A stretch of DNA of 64,000 nucleotides from Nageia nagi (taxonomy: Eukaryota; Pinophyta). The stretch lies in NCBI GenBank assembly GCA_050084985.1, contig JBITNC010000001.1, forward strand, positions 179,304,001-179,368,000, given 5' to 3'. The notes beneath the pieces were generated by a model, which was not told the origin of the DNA, made no database searches, and worked only from the letters and a program-made list of their open reading frames with translations. How positions within the stretch are numbered: the stretch's first letter is position 1; each line of letters starts with the position of its first letter. The translations under genes and the position numbers were made by a program. Below are positions 1 to 13,085 of the stretch, in pieces.

Positions 1-279
1 AATAAACTAGGTGAGAATGAAATTATTTATAAAAGAAACTATTAAGGTTGATTCTATACATATGATTTCATTATGAATGAAGTATTATAAAGGGGACCAT
101 GGTCCTTTGGAAATAAGGGTTTATTTCTTAAGATAAGAACCAAATGTTTTAGACCTAAGAAAGAAAATATTTACATGGTTACAGTGTAGATTTTATTTCT
201 TAAACTATCAATGGATTTCTTTTATGTAAAGAAGTAATAGATGGAATAACAAACATGTTTGGAGCCCAATATTAGTTTA

Positions 280-1360
280 TCCTTCCACAAGGAGAAGGAC
301 AAGAATGACTACAACGGATTCAAGATATTATGAGTGATAAGATGAAGTAAGAGTGTTATGTATGTAATCAATATAGATACATATCTAAGAATTTTTTGAA
401 GAAGAATTACAAGGTAAGAAATAAATAATGGATTAGAGAGGCACAAATAAAAATCTACAAAAATGTAAAAACTACAAATCAATGCCAAAACAAAATAAAA
501 AAAAACAATTAGTTTATGATATAAAATAAACTAGAATTAGAGTAGAAATAAAAGAGAACAAAAAAATTAGGATAAGAAAAAAAAGAAATATTAGTTGATG
601 AAAATAAAAGTAAAAAAATAAATTTTAGAAACAAAAATAAAAAGAATAAAACTAGAAAAGAAAGGAGGAAAATTAAAGATCAACATAATGATAAAAAGAA
701 TAAAAGTAGATTTGGACAAAATGAAGATTTATTAAGTTAAGTACTAGAAACATAAGAAATACAATTAAAGGATAAGAAAAAAATAGAAAATACAACAAAT
801 AAATAAATAAAAAGAAAACATTAGAAAAATAAAATATTTTATAAGTCAAATACTAGAAACAAAGCAAATGCAACCATGGGAACAATTGGTAGAACCATAA
901 TCAGAAGAAAACCAAGAAGAAAATAGAATAGAGGAAATGGAAACCCAAGAAGAGGAATATATAATAAAAGTAGATAACTCAAACCTGCAATAAAATGTTG
1001 TTGATACAAAGTTGGTAGGTAAAAAGGAAATAGTAAAACTACAAGCTAAAAAGTTTTACTTTATAGAGGAAAAACTATTTAAAATAGGATTAACATGGAT
1101 AGTTCAATATAAAATTACTAAGAATTGGATAAAAGCCACTAAGTTCTTTGGAGATCAATATTCCAAAAAGTTAAAGACATAAAAGAAGGGGTGAAAGGAT
1201 TTACTTCAAATAGAAACATTAGAATTCAAAGGAATTAGAGGAATAATAGAAGAAACATACAACAAACATGCTATATTTTTGAAAATAAAAGCAAAAATAA
1301 ATAATTCAAAATATATCATAACTATAAATTTGTTGAAGAAACATTAAAAAAGTTTTTTGA
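280..1360 (+). pseudogene. Decayed retroelement gag/coat-like remnant with zinc-knuckle relic
   Basis: One frame shows a relic CCHC zinc knuckle near 350-392, read as CYVCNQYRYISKNF. The first two cysteines keep the CX2C spacing, but the histidine is Y and the last cysteine is F. A long lysine/asparagine-rich stretch with many stops follows. A more open acidic-to-basic segment at about 870-1180 includes the residues ATKFFGDQYSKKL. Zinc knuckle plus basic tract is typical of retrotransposon Gag, and also of the coat protein of endogenous plant pararetroviruses. I cannot tell which. No protease, RT or LTR is visible beside it, and many stops break the frame, so it cannot be functional. Confidence 0.35.
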
Positions 1361-4240
1361 GTAGTAAAATTTGAAATATAACTTTTATAACTCAATTTAA
1401 ATTTTAATGGATATATTATTTTATTATTTTATCAAGATATGTAAAGATACATCATTGCATGAACTATTCTTACATTTATAGAGGACCCTCTAAAAACTCA
1501 AACTATAACATTATTTACCAAACAAAAAAAGAGAAAGAGAGTTTTTGAATTAGAAATGAAATTTTGAGGTTTTGCATAAAATATATATATTTTTATTCTT
1601 AATTTTATTTCAAATAGTATAACCATCAATTTTTCATGATAATGAAAAGTTCAACAATATTCCTAATTATTATTGCTATGATATTTTCTTCAATGAAATA
1701 ACTTAAATTTTAGATATTCAAATTTTATTTAGAATGGGAGATTTAAAATTTATAATATAAAATACTTGTATATAAATGAACCAAGTCATGTACCATGTAT
1801 TGTCTTTATGCAATATTTGGATGTCATATTCAATTTGTTATATATGTTAGTTCTCTTAGAATGGTTTTATGTTACTAAACATATTATTTAATTCTAATCT
1901 ACTATACATTATAAGATGTTTCACTTGTTGAATGATGAGATACAAGATTAAATATGGAGATGTTGATAGGTTTTTAGATTATGGTTGAACTTTATATCTT
2001 TATAATCCTAGTTAATACTTGATCTAAAATATTTGTTATATAGAGGATAATGGAGAGGTTTATAGAAGTGGATAAGCAACATGTTATTAACCAATATTGT
2101 GAAAGACATGTTTATTGGTATCATGAGTGTCTTCCTTAAATAATTTAAATAAATTATGATTATATGAAATATATGGAGTCACATAAGATTATTTGAAAGC
2201 ATGCAAATAATGCATAAAATAGATTTCAAATATATCATGAGAAGAGGAATACTCAAGAGGCTATATAGATCATTCAATTATGATGTTTATAGTGTGGTAG
2301 ATGACCTAATAGAATACATTTCTAAGTCCTTATAACATAGAGAGATAATTAACTATTACATATTAGATAGGAAGTTGTAGATATAAGCATATATGTGTCT
2401 ATTTTTCAAATTAAAACCATATTGAATTTTCTCATGGTTTCTATAATATAATTTAGGAATATATACAGATAAAAGAATGTACTTATACATGACCTAATTC
2501 AATGACTACACAACCTTGGAAATTTCTAATCTTTGAATAGTTTTCATAAAAGAATTATTTCCTCTTAAGATAAACTTATTTCAATTTTAGTATTTTAAAT
2601 ATTATTTCTATTTTCCTCTATAAATAAGAATTATAAACAAAGTGGATATTTCAATTTTTAATATAATTTGAAGGATTATTTCCATTATCCTTTGGATTTT
2701 TAAATAACACTTTATATGACTACATATGGAGATATTTTACTATCCATTTTCTTTTGAGTTGAATCTAATCCTTTCATTAAATCTACTCAAGATATGAAAT
2801 TCCACAATTTAATTTTGCAATAAAATTTTGCATGCATAATAAAAGATCTACATTGTCACAATATCTAGAATAGAAACAATGATTCTCAATACTATTGGTA
2901 TATGAGATATTACAAAATTTCAATTTGATACTAACAATCTTAGAAATATTTGAATAACATTGAGCTTACTAAAATGTGCATGTGAATTTAACATTAGAGT
3001 TATTCTAATGATAATTTACCATTACTATTTTTAGATAAAATTTAGACAAATCCTATTATTAATAATAAATAAAAAATAATATTCTAACAATAAATATATA
3101 CTCAACTTGATAACATAAATCTACTTATCTATTAAGAAAATGAAGAGAAAGTTGCAATGTAAGTGTGATGATATTTCATAAAATATTAGAGCACTTTCAA
3201 GTTTTTATATTTGTATTGTAAAATGTAATATAGTAAGTGTTTTATTATTAAGCCGATAGGATAACTACAATGGCAACCAAGGGGTGTAGGTGGCAAACTA
3301 AAATGTCACTCCATCTGTATTAATTATTAATTATTTTAAATATAAATTTAATCATATGCCAATAAAAATTTAATAATATGCCAATATAAAGTTAAGCCAA
3401 AAATATTTATTACTTTCTAAATTGAATATGAGTTCTATGTATTCAAATAAACATATTTAAACGCATTGATTGTTTTAAATTTATATATTTGTTTTTTTTA
3501 ATTTATATATTAGTTGTTTTAAATTTTTTATATACATTTGCTGTAAACATTAGTTTCTAACTTATTATATTATCAACAGGAAAATAGTTTATAATCTAAA
3601 TAATTGATAATATAATAATTTTGGAAACTCTAAATTTTTAAAGAATGATATCTCTCAATGTTCTTTGATATATAACTAGTTATATCAAAGCTAGTTAACA
3701 TTTATTTATTTATGATTCTTTTCTATTAGAATATTAAACTTGAGTTGCTATGTGTAGTTAGTTCAAGTAGTTACAATAAATTGTTGAGAAGATTATAAGC
3801 ACATAGTTACTAAAACTACTACAACTATTATATTATTCACATATTTATATTTGTATAATTGTATTGTTCATGTATTTATATTTCTATACTCTAATGAAAG
3901 AATTTATCTCTTAAACCTTCTCATATTTTCTATCATGATATTAAAGTAAAACTTATAAAAGAAAAAAACAAATAGTAGCAATGTGAACTAAAAATAAAAT
4001 TTGATTTTCTTAAGCAAGTTAACCAATAAGTACCACCATTGAAGAGCTAAGAGTGTACATGAATGTTTATGTTATTAATAATATAGGTTGTGCATAAGGA
4101 GAAAACTTTATTATCTATTGAGAAGAAAGGATAAAAATTGGTAGTAGATGAAAACCTCTCAAGACTTGTGCCCAACGCATATATGTTGTGGGTACTGGAA
4201 AGTAATTCATTATTTTTTATTGGTTACACATGATTCAATG
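1361..4240. other. AT-rich stretch, no supported gene
   Basis: Mostly low-complexity AT-rich DNA. A short coding-like patch at about 2045-2330 on the plus strand (residues such as MERFIEVDKQHVINQYCERH, followed by several stops) could be an old element remnant, but I cannot assign a family. Nothing else here can be supported. Confidence 0.4.
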
Positions 4241-4880
4241 TCTATAAATGTAGTGTAATGTGAATAAAAAAGGATTGTAGTTGGAGAATCATCACACCAT
4301 TGAAGAGTTTATCCAAAGAAGCATCATTTGAAATGATGGATAAAATACAAGTTCGAAGAACAATTAAGATGCTTGGATCACCACTTGGAAGAGAAATTCT
4401 ACGTATTCAACCTATATAAGACACATCAGACTTGATTCCTGAGTTGGTCATGAAATATGGTTGAGGCATATTTTTTATAGTCCAAAGAGAGATATGCTAA
4501 GATAGTTGCCAGATTTATAAACATGGAGTTTCTTTGCTAGCATGTCATGTTTCTCAAATTCTAAATGTGTTGACTTTTTATACAGATAGCACAGTGAGAG
4601 GAGGAATCATAAGCATAAGAGCCATCGCAATCCTGTAAGCAGTTATACACAGATCTACGAAACAAAGAAGATATAAACTATGAATGCTTGTAAAAGTTAT
4701 CATAAGAGATTTCTCATGTGCTAAAATCAAGGAAATTGAAATACATTAAGGGTTGAAAGTTTTCTATGTTTTTATTTTTATTTTTGGTGGGTTGAAAAAA
4801 AACTTATATTAATCAGAAGGGAAATTACAGCATAGTGTTTCAAAAAGTCTCGAGTTTGCTGGTAGCAGACAACTACACAA

Positions 4881-5144
4881 TTACACATTAAAAAGCTTGA
4901 AACTGTTCGTCGGAGTATGAAGTTGCGGAAAAACTTTTCGCCATTCTTTGTCTATAGGTGAATTCATCAATTGGGAACCAGTGGGTTGTGTCCATAATTT
5001 ATTTCTATCATTCATATAGCGCTGATCATTGCTGCAAACGTATTCCAAGTAATTGGGAGCAGCATGCCACACGAATATTGAGGGGGTACACGGAGATGGG
5101 AGTTTCCATGCAAGGATAAGATCAAAGTTTTCAATGTTAATAAA
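4881..5144 (-). pseudogene. Unidentified exon-like open frame, 3' end of a gene or gene relic
   Basis: The minus strand is open for 87 codons from about 5144 to a stop at 4881. Composition is protein-like and unusually balanced for this AT-rich region, with W, C, P, H, D and R well represented (e.g. VWHAAPNYLEYVCSNDQRY and WRKVFPQLHTPTNSFKLFNV). Upstream the frame meets TAA at 5145-5147, so if genic this is a terminal exon whose acceptor I cannot place. I do not recognise the family. The neighbouring minus-strand DNA at 4240-4700 also has patches of coding-like sequence broken by stops, which suggests a decaying gene. A methionine at 5072 would give a 63-residue product, but there is no sign that this is a real start. 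Confidence 0.35.
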
Positions 5145-5159
5145 TTATTTCTAAGGTAA

Positions 5160-6620
5160 TTTAGGGAGTATTTGACATACAATACTGATTATTGTATTGT
5201 GATTAAATATGTTAATGTATTATTTTTATTACTTAGAACGCATTATTGATGTAACCTAACATTGTTATTATATATTTTTATTGATTAAAAAAATTCTTTT
5301 GATTTAAAGGAAAAAGTTTTCAAAGCTCGTTTAATTTTATGATTGATGTGTTACTATTTGATCATAGTGGTTATAAACAAATATTTTTTCTCTGTTTAGT
5401 GACGCGTATATGTGTTTATCCCTCTCTAACTTTTGTGTGGTTTGATCATGGTAGATGTGTTAGTGCTTATCATTTATCATATGGATAGATGCATTTATTT
5501 AAAATATAAAACTTAAGAAGGAATGTTTTGAATATTAAGATTGATAGCTCCTATGCTTAATCGGTTAGAGTAGTTACAATAAGTTGTTGAGTAGATTATG
5601 ATACCTCCTAAGGTTTTATGAGATTGAAGGATGATATGCTACCTATTTAATACTTCTAAGTATATGATGAAAGTCAGTAATTATAAATGAATCATGAACT
5701 AATTGCTAAGCATACTATGTAAGATAAAAGTAAGAATTACAAGTTAATACAAATGTCTATGTATTCAATAGTGTAAAAGAGCCTAAAATATCAATATAAT
5801 AGTATTTATTATGTAAAAAATAATGACAAATTTAAGCATTGAAAGGAAAAATTTATAAGAGATATATTAAGCTTTCCATTTGAAATTCACCTGTCAATTT
5901 CATTTATATATAAAATATCATGTATAAATATTAAAACATATAATATATATAAATAAATTAAATTTTTTAATACTCTTGTCATACTCTAACATGATTTTTA
6001 AGTGTAAAAATATACTTATATAATTTAAGTAAATAAATACTTTTATAGATAAATTCTTATTACTTAAAATACGAAGAAGAAAATAAATTTGAAATAATTA
6101 AATAATTAAATTTGAATGGTGCAAACATTTGGAAACTATGAATAATAATGAACTATAAATTTAAAATAAATATTAATTTATTTATTCTTAACTTTAATAA
6201 CGAGAAGATAAAAAATAATAAAAAAATATTTATAAATAAAATTAAACATTTTAAAATTCAAAATAATATAATTAAAAATGTATTATTATAATTAAAATGT
6301 ATTATTATTGTTATCAATCAATTTGAAATTACAAATAACAAATTTATTAAAAAAAACTATTTAGAAAAAAAGTAAATTATACTCTCTTCTTAAATGTTCC
6401 GCTAACCTTGTAACATCAATTGCTATAAGAAATTAATCATATAAAAAATATTCTGAAAACATGAACCAAGGTATCCAAAGAATTCTAGGGGTAGAAAATG
6501 GAAAAGACTACGTGTTAATCCATAAAGTATTATAGGTTTTCTTGTGTAGTATTTACATACTCAAATATGATATTTAAACTTTACTCAAATATAAGGAGAC
6601 ACATACAAAGGAGACATATA
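5160..6620. other. AT-rich stretch, no gene seen
   Basis: Very AT-rich DNA with short A and T runs. Both strands are densely stopped and no repeat boundaries or element ends were recognised. Confidence 0.4.
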
Positions 6621-7163
6621 CAACATAAAATTGATTTAAATATTATAAAGGAGAAATATACAACATAAAATTTATTTAAATATGAAAATTTATTTAAAAA
6701 ATATAAAATATATATATTTTTTTTGGAAAATCAAATAATATTAATAATGATACATCTTTTGATCAACAAAGTAGTGATAGTAAATAAAAATATAAATTTG
6801 TGTTCAACATTTCAATGAATTTGTATGATATTAACTTCTTCACTTCATTTGAATAAAAAATAAGGTTATAGAAATAAAAATATATTTGAAATATACAACA
6901 TAAAATTGATTTAAATATTATAAAGGAGAAATATACAACATAAAATTTATTTAAATATGAAAATTTATTTAAAAAATCTAAAATATATTTTTTTTGGAAA
7001 ATCAAATAATATTAATAATGATACATCTTTTGATCAAGAAAGTAGTGATAGAAAATAAAAAATATTAAATTTGTATTCAACATTTCAATGAATTTGTAGG
7101 ATATTAAGTTCTTCACTTCATTTGAATAAAAAATAAGTTTATAGAAATAAAAATATATTTTAA
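6621..7163. repeat. Direct tandem duplication, ~275-bp unit, two copies
   Basis: Copy 1 spans about 6621-6895 and copy 2 about 6896-7163. Each starts with CAACATAAAATTGATTTAAA and runs through the same series of landmarks: TTTTTTTTGGAAAATC, GATACATCTTTTGATCAA, TTCAACATTTCAATGAATTTG and a closing AATAAAAATATATTT. Differences are scattered substitutions and small indels. A short ORF on the minus strand (7005-6763) straddles the copies and is a by-product of low-complexity sequence. Confidence 0.85.
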
Positions 7164-7997
7164 TCTTAGTGAATCATCAAAAATAAATTAATGGGATTTA
7201 AGAGTACACTCCAATTAAATCTTTTTAGAAGAAACTACTATAGATTTATTATTTTTCTATCAAAATGACATATACCATAATTTATGTAAGCTATTTCAAA
7301 ATTAATAATATCACAAAGTGTCATATGATGACTTGAAATATATCTACATATATATACAAACTATACTTTATCTAACTTACTATATATATATATATATAAC
7401 TAAGATTGACTACAAAAGAAAATTCAAAATAAAAATAAATAAATAAATTTTATCACAAAATTAAAATATAATAAATAAAGAATTTTATATTTGAATATAA
7501 CTTTTAAAACTAATTTTTAGTTTTTAATACATACATAAATTTGAATATTCTCTCTATATACATAAAAGACTAATTTTTTTTATTATTATTATAAATAATA
7601 TAAAATTGTTTGAATCCTTTCCCGCTTATCATTAATATAATCTTTTTAAACCATTTTAAGATATATCACATATGTTCAGATAAAAACGAGATTATCTTAT
7701 TTTGACTTGTATATATAAAAATAACTAAATAATATATATTAAAAAATATTATCATAATATTATAACGATACTTTAATAATAATTATCTTATTTTATGAAA
7801 AAATATATCCAATGTACATTATCTAAAAACCATTGACGATAGTATTCAAATTTTTATATAATAATTTTGAGAAGAAGTAATGATGTTAAATATGAAATCT
7901 AAAAATATAATGTATTATATATTTGATATCCATATGTATATAAAAAATATGATTAACATAAAATATCTTATACTAATGCTTTGAAATTTCTAAATAA
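7164..7997. other. AT-rich stretch with short (TA)n, no gene seen
   Basis: AT-rich sequence with a short TA microsatellite at about 7379-7398. No coding frame or element end was found. Confidence 0.4.
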
Positions 7998-8770
7998 TAT
8001 CACAGTAAATGAAACAAAACTAAAGTACCTGCAGCTTGTGGTTATTATACTTTTCTAATCATTCTACAACCCCTAGAGGACAACGTGAAAGGGCAAAGAT
8101 TATACTAACTTTATCAACCAAATCATTTATATAACTTTTAAAATTCATATATATTTTATAAACTAATACTTTAATAACATGTAGAGAGAGTGGAGAGTGT
8201 GGAGACATCGACCTGTTCAAGGTTAACCCATAAGCAAAAATTACGGGTAGATTCTATCATCACTTATTAAGCATTAATTTTAGTCAAATAAAAGAATAAT
8301 TTTTAATTTTAAAAAGGCTTAAATTTATAAGGGATTTTTAGTTTAACTATATAAATAAAAAGTACAATTCAATAAAATATGATCAATTAATCTAGTTTAG
8401 TATTTTAATAATTAACATTAAAATAATTTGTACTACATTATAATTTTTTAAAAAATTTATCATAATTTAGAATTTAAGTATGTGTCTTATTTAAAAGGTT
8501 TAGTTAATTGCTACTCGTAGTTTTTGCTTATGGGTTAATAATGAACAAGCCGATGTCTCCAATCTCCCACTCTTCCATGATGATATTCAAAATTATTAGT
8601 ATATAAACATATTCATATATAAAATAAATTATAAATATTTATGAGTAATTAATTCAAAATATTAATATAATCTTATATCTTATATTCACACCTTAGAGGT
8701 TGCAAAGAGATAAGAAAGAAAAATAACCACAAGCCAACAGGTACTTTTGTTTTGTTTCATTCAATGTGAA
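7998..8770. mobile_element. Long inverted-repeat (foldback) element, ~770 bp
   Basis: The two ends are inverted copies of each other over roughly 250 bp per arm. The outer pair is GAAACAAAACTAAAGTACCT (8011-8030) against the reverse complement of 8740-8760, continuing through GCTTGTGGTTATT. An inner, better-preserved block at about 8190-8252 (GGAGACATCG... AACCCATAAGCAAAAA) pairs with 8508-8566. A ~250-bp AT-rich loop separates the arms. There is no ORF. This is the architecture of a foldback element or a MITE with very long terminal inverted repeats; a transcript would fold into a long hairpin. I could not fix a target-site duplication. Confidence 0.75.
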
Positions 8771-8781
8771 TTAGTTTATTA

Positions 8782-8810
8782 TAATATATATATATATATA
8801 TAATATATAT
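8782..8810. repeat. (TA)n microsatellite
   Basis: A short interrupted run of TA dinucleotides directly beyond the right end of the foldback element. Confidence 0.8.
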
Positions 8811-8964
8811 AGTCCATCCTTGTGGATTTATACTTTGGAATTAGATTCTGTGTCTATGGGGTTCTCTTTTGAACAAATATATGATGAAAATTTCTATTTT
8901 ATAAATAATTTCTTAATATTAATTTTTTTTAATATTTTATCTTAATTATCATATATTAATATAA

Positions 8965-9300
8965 TCATTAAATAATCTTATGTACTGTAATAGTTGTAAG
9001 TGGTAAAGAGTCTCCTCTAACAAAGTCAAAAAATTTCTTATCCCTAATTATTTATATTTCTTACATTGTTTCTATGAGCTACAGATTTGAGGTTTTCCAT
9101 CATCATTCTATTCCTTTCATCATAGGTACATTAAGACCAAAAAAGAAAAAAGAAATACAATGAATAATGAAAAACCTCATGTTTGCAACATAATGTAGAA
9201 TGTTCAAATAATAAAAAAGAAATGCAATGCATTTTTTAACTAAATTGAAAAGACCCTTTACCACTTACGACTATTACAATACATAAGATTACTTTATAAA
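8965..9300. mobile_element. Second inverted-repeat element, ~335 bp
   Basis: The left arm, with AATCTTATGTACTGTAATAG and GTAAGTGGTAAAGAGTC from 8974, matches the reverse complement of the right arm ending near 9297 (AGACCCTTTACCACTTAC, ACAATACATAAGATT). The similarity continues inward to a second pairing around GAGGTTTTCCATCAT (about 9090-9105) and AAAAACCTCAT (about 9170-9181). Arms are therefore about 140-150 bp with a loop of about 50 bp. No ORF. It looks like a MITE or foldback element unrelated in sequence to its 7998-8770 neighbour. Confidence 0.7.
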
Positions 9301-10450
9301 TGAAAGAAATAAATTGATTATAGAACATAGATATTTTAACTAATTCATATTGAAATTAATTAAAAATGAATATTATCTTAAATTTTATGTTATATAATTA
9401 AATATAAAAATTAGAAATAATTACAAATTTTATTAATATTTAACTAGTGAGTATATCAAAATAAGGATACATATTACAATGAAACTTTTTTATATAGAAA
9501 ACACAATGGAAAAGTAATTAGCAAAATAAAAAAATGGGTTTTATAATCACTTATGGAGTGATGTAATGCATCATTTTTTGTCTATACAAGTAATGAAAAG
9601 AATGTTTTCTATTTGAATATAAATTATTTTAGATAATCTATGATATTTTTCTTAATATGATAGAAATTAATTATTGTTAATAATTATAATCTTGAATGAT
9701 AAAAATTTATTTTTTTGAAAAATCAAGTTAATAAGATTTATTATAGATTTTTCTAATATTAGGAATGAATTTTAATTTGTATCAAAAAAAGAAAAATCCT
9801 TTATAGATGAACTTTTATCTTCGTTGGAATGATGCAATACATTTCAATACTATTAAGAACAATTAATAAAAGAAAGTGAATACATATTATTAATGTAGAC
9901 ATGACATGTTGGTTATGGAAAATAAAGGAGAATATGTAATATCTCTCTACAAGGGATATGAAGTGTTAATGATATCCTACAAAAATAGAAAATCTTGGCC
10001 TCTCTTATGTCATTACTTACCACAAATCCAATGGAAAATACTAAAGTTGTATGATCAATGCTATAAAAAATCACAAGCTTATAGAGAATCTTGCATAAGT
10101 TAGATATAAGATAGATGTGAAAAAAATTTACTTTACCTAACAAGGGCTATTCATCATAATAAAAATTGTAGTTTAAGATTTTGTTTATATTAATAAATTG
10201 CTTCATCATTTTCAAGATTATAAATATTATGTATAGGTCTAACATTGTCAAAAGTCATATCATTATTATGCAAAGAAAAAGAATAAAATACATAGATATT
10301 ATTATGCATATTGAGGATTTGAATAATAATAAATGATCTTTGAAAAAATTATATCATTAAATTTATACTAGTAAAATCAAACGACTAAGATTTATAGAAT
10401 TATATCATATAATTTGCAATAATAATCAACACCTTAATATTATGGTATTT
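9301..10450. other. AT-rich stretch, no supported gene
   Basis: A 65-codon plus-strand frame (9906-10103) overlaps a 76-codon minus-strand frame. Neither resembles a known domain or shows codon bias, so I do not call a gene. Confidence 0.35.
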
Positions 10451-10690
10451 TCTTCATCAAATATGAATTACAACTAAATTTAGGAATTAAACATTCAAAT
10501 AACAAGTAAATAAGTTTGGTTGGTGATTACATGTTCTTTTATTTTCTCCAATATTTATGGTAAATTTTTGGTCTGATATAAATTATATTGAAATTTAAAG
10601 ATTAAACATTAATAATACAAGTAAATAACTTTGGATACTGATTGCATGTTCCTTTATCCTATAATATTTTTATTTATAGGTATACTAGGT
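10451..10690. repeat. Tandem duplication, ~115-bp unit
   Basis: Two diverged copies share ATTAAACATT (10486 and 10601), then AACAAGTAAATAA or TACAAGTAAATAA, a GATTGCATGTTC-like block and a CTTTTATYYT-like block. The period is 115 bp. Confidence 0.65.
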
Positions 10691-10799
10691 TATCCAACTT
10701 AAATTTTTATAAACAATTAATAAGATGAAGACACAAAAGTCTATTAACATAGTAACAATTTATTATTGAAATATAGTTTGATACAAGTAAAAATAAAGT

Positions 10800-11780
10800 A
10801 TATTAACATCTATGAGAAATATTAGACTATAGTAGACCATTATAATAAAATCAATTGTACCTATTATAATATTAAATTAAAAATAGAATGAATCACATAA
10901 TTAATTAAAGCAATCAAAATAACTTTAAAGAAAGTTTCAATGAGTAATTAATGAATATGAGTTTATATCTAGTGTACAATTCTAAGAGGAAAGCTAATAA
11001 TTAAAATTATTAATATTTCCATTTACTAAACCATATTATTATATTTGAAAATTTTGAATAAAATAAATTTTGGAAGATTCCTACTTCTCTATACAATCAG
11101 AGAAAGACATAAAAACATGAAAATATATAAAGTATATTAATATTTAGTCTCATGTGGATCATAATATAAATTCAAGCAAAGATATATAACCATAATTAAA
11201 TATTTATTTCATAATTCATAAATATAAAATGATATAATTAATTACTACAAAATGATATTAAAAACTATAAAATATTTTACTACAACTTTCTTTACAAACA
11301 CAATTTATAATAGAAATATTACAAAAGATTAATAAATAAGGTTTATAAATAACGGATAAAATAGATGTATGATGGTATAATATAAATTAATAAGTATAAT
11401 TACGTAATATTTCATTAATCAACATGGTTAATAACCTTGTCTTAATACATTGCAAATTTTGTATATAAAAAATAATATCTAAAATTTCTAATAATTTTGA
11501 TATAGTAAACTTTATTTATAAGATGAGGCAAACAAACCCTTCAAGGTGGTTATTAGAGTAAATATCTTTCAAATTCTCTACTATCGACATGGGAAATGAA
11601 ACAACAAAAGATTCCAACTTAAGACCTCCCAAAGATCAATCAAAACATTAATAATATATTTTGTCCACTTGAGAATACATATAATAAATTAATTAATGTA
11701 TATTGATTTAAATTTTCTAGTGATATTTTAAATATGGATGATAAGATAACGTATATTAAATTTCAGAAATATTGCAAGAT
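10800..11780. repeat. Diverged dispersed repeat R1, copy 1
   Basis: Shares an ordered series of landmarks with 15285-15960: AAAGCTAATAATTA, an AAACCATATTATTA-like block, CATAATATRAATTCAAG, AAGTATAATTAYGTAATA, a block near TCAACMTRRTTAATAA, TTGATATAGTAAA or TTGAATATAGTAAA, and GGATGATAAGATAA. The order is the same but spacing and sequence have drifted. Noncoding. Confidence 0.6.
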
Positions 11781-12519
11781 CTGACTTGTAACCTTGTATT
11801 TTATGAGTTTATCACCTAATGAATAATAAATTGTCACATAATGTTTAATTTTTTTTATAAATATTATAAGATGAAACATAATTATATATATTTTTATTTC
11901 GATGAATAAACCATACCATGAAGAAATTACTTATTATTTTATAGAATAATTTTTATGAAAAAATTATAAAAAATGTATTATTATTAAACATGTCGTTACC
12001 AATCACTAAGAGGAGAAGAGTTGACTCTATATTTCTTGACTAACATAATTACACCATCATGACACCATCTATAACATTGAAATATATGATTACTAAATAT
12101 CTTCGTTTAATTGTTTGGAGTGATGTATTGTATAAGTTGAAACTAGTAGACGGTAAGTTATCATCATGTTTAAATTTCTTATAAATATTGCAAAGTAAAA
12201 TATAATTATTTTTCATCATTTAAGTTATAAATTATTTATAAAAAAATATTTTTTAAAAATTATATTTCAAATATATATTATTCTCAAACATTTATATTGT
12301 GAATCATCAAGAGGAGTCGAATGTTTATGATAATTTTATGAATGTAACTTAAGGATTATAATTATAATATATTACGTCTCAATAATATTTTTTGATTAAT
12401 ATAATAAAAATACTATGTATATCTTCAAGTAATATATTGTATAAATTGAAACTACATTATCTTAATTGTTTTTAATTTATATATATATTATAATTCATTT
12501 TAAAGATAAAAGGATAATA

Positions 12520-13085
12520 ACATAAAATCTAAGAAATTTTAACATATGAAAGTATAAAAATCATTCATAATATATATAGAATGTTGTAATCTTTCTCATT
12601 CAAAGGTTTTATGCTTAAATTCTTGTAATTTTAGAGCATGAAATATCATTATAAAAAATTGTGTTGAATTATAGTAGTCAAAAGGGACTTTAGGTAAGTG
12701 CAAAAGATTTAAAAAAAATCTATTTATATATTTTAGGCTTTTATTAATCTTTACGTTACTATCAAAAATAAAAACACAAAATTAAATGTAAATTCAATGA
12801 CACATAAAATCTAAGAAATTTTAACGCATGAAAGTATAAAAATAATTCATAATATATATAGAATGTTGTAATCTTTCTCATCCAAAGGTTTTATGCTTAA
12901 ATTCTTCTAATTTTAGAGCATGAAATATCATTATAAAAAATCGTGTTGAATTATAGTAGCCAAAAGGGACTTTAGGTAACTGTGAAAGATTAAAAAAAAT
13001 AATTCTATTTATAGATTTTAATTTTCTATTAATCTTTATGTGAATATCAAGAATAAAAACACAAAATTAAATGTAAATTAAATGA
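12520..13085. repeat. Tandem duplication, ~282-bp unit, two copies
   Basis: Copy 1 starts at 12520 and copy 2 at 12802, both with ACATAAAATCTAAGAAATTT. Both continue through AATGTTGTAATCTTTCTCAT, TTTTAGAGCATGAAATATCA and AAAAGGGACTTTAGGTAA to ACACAAAATTAAATGTAAAT. The copies are still very similar, so this is a relatively recent duplication. Noncoding. Confidence 0.9.

Noticed and set aside
9906-10143. Overlapping frames on both strands
   Set aside because: No recognisable domain, no codon bias, opposite strands equally open.
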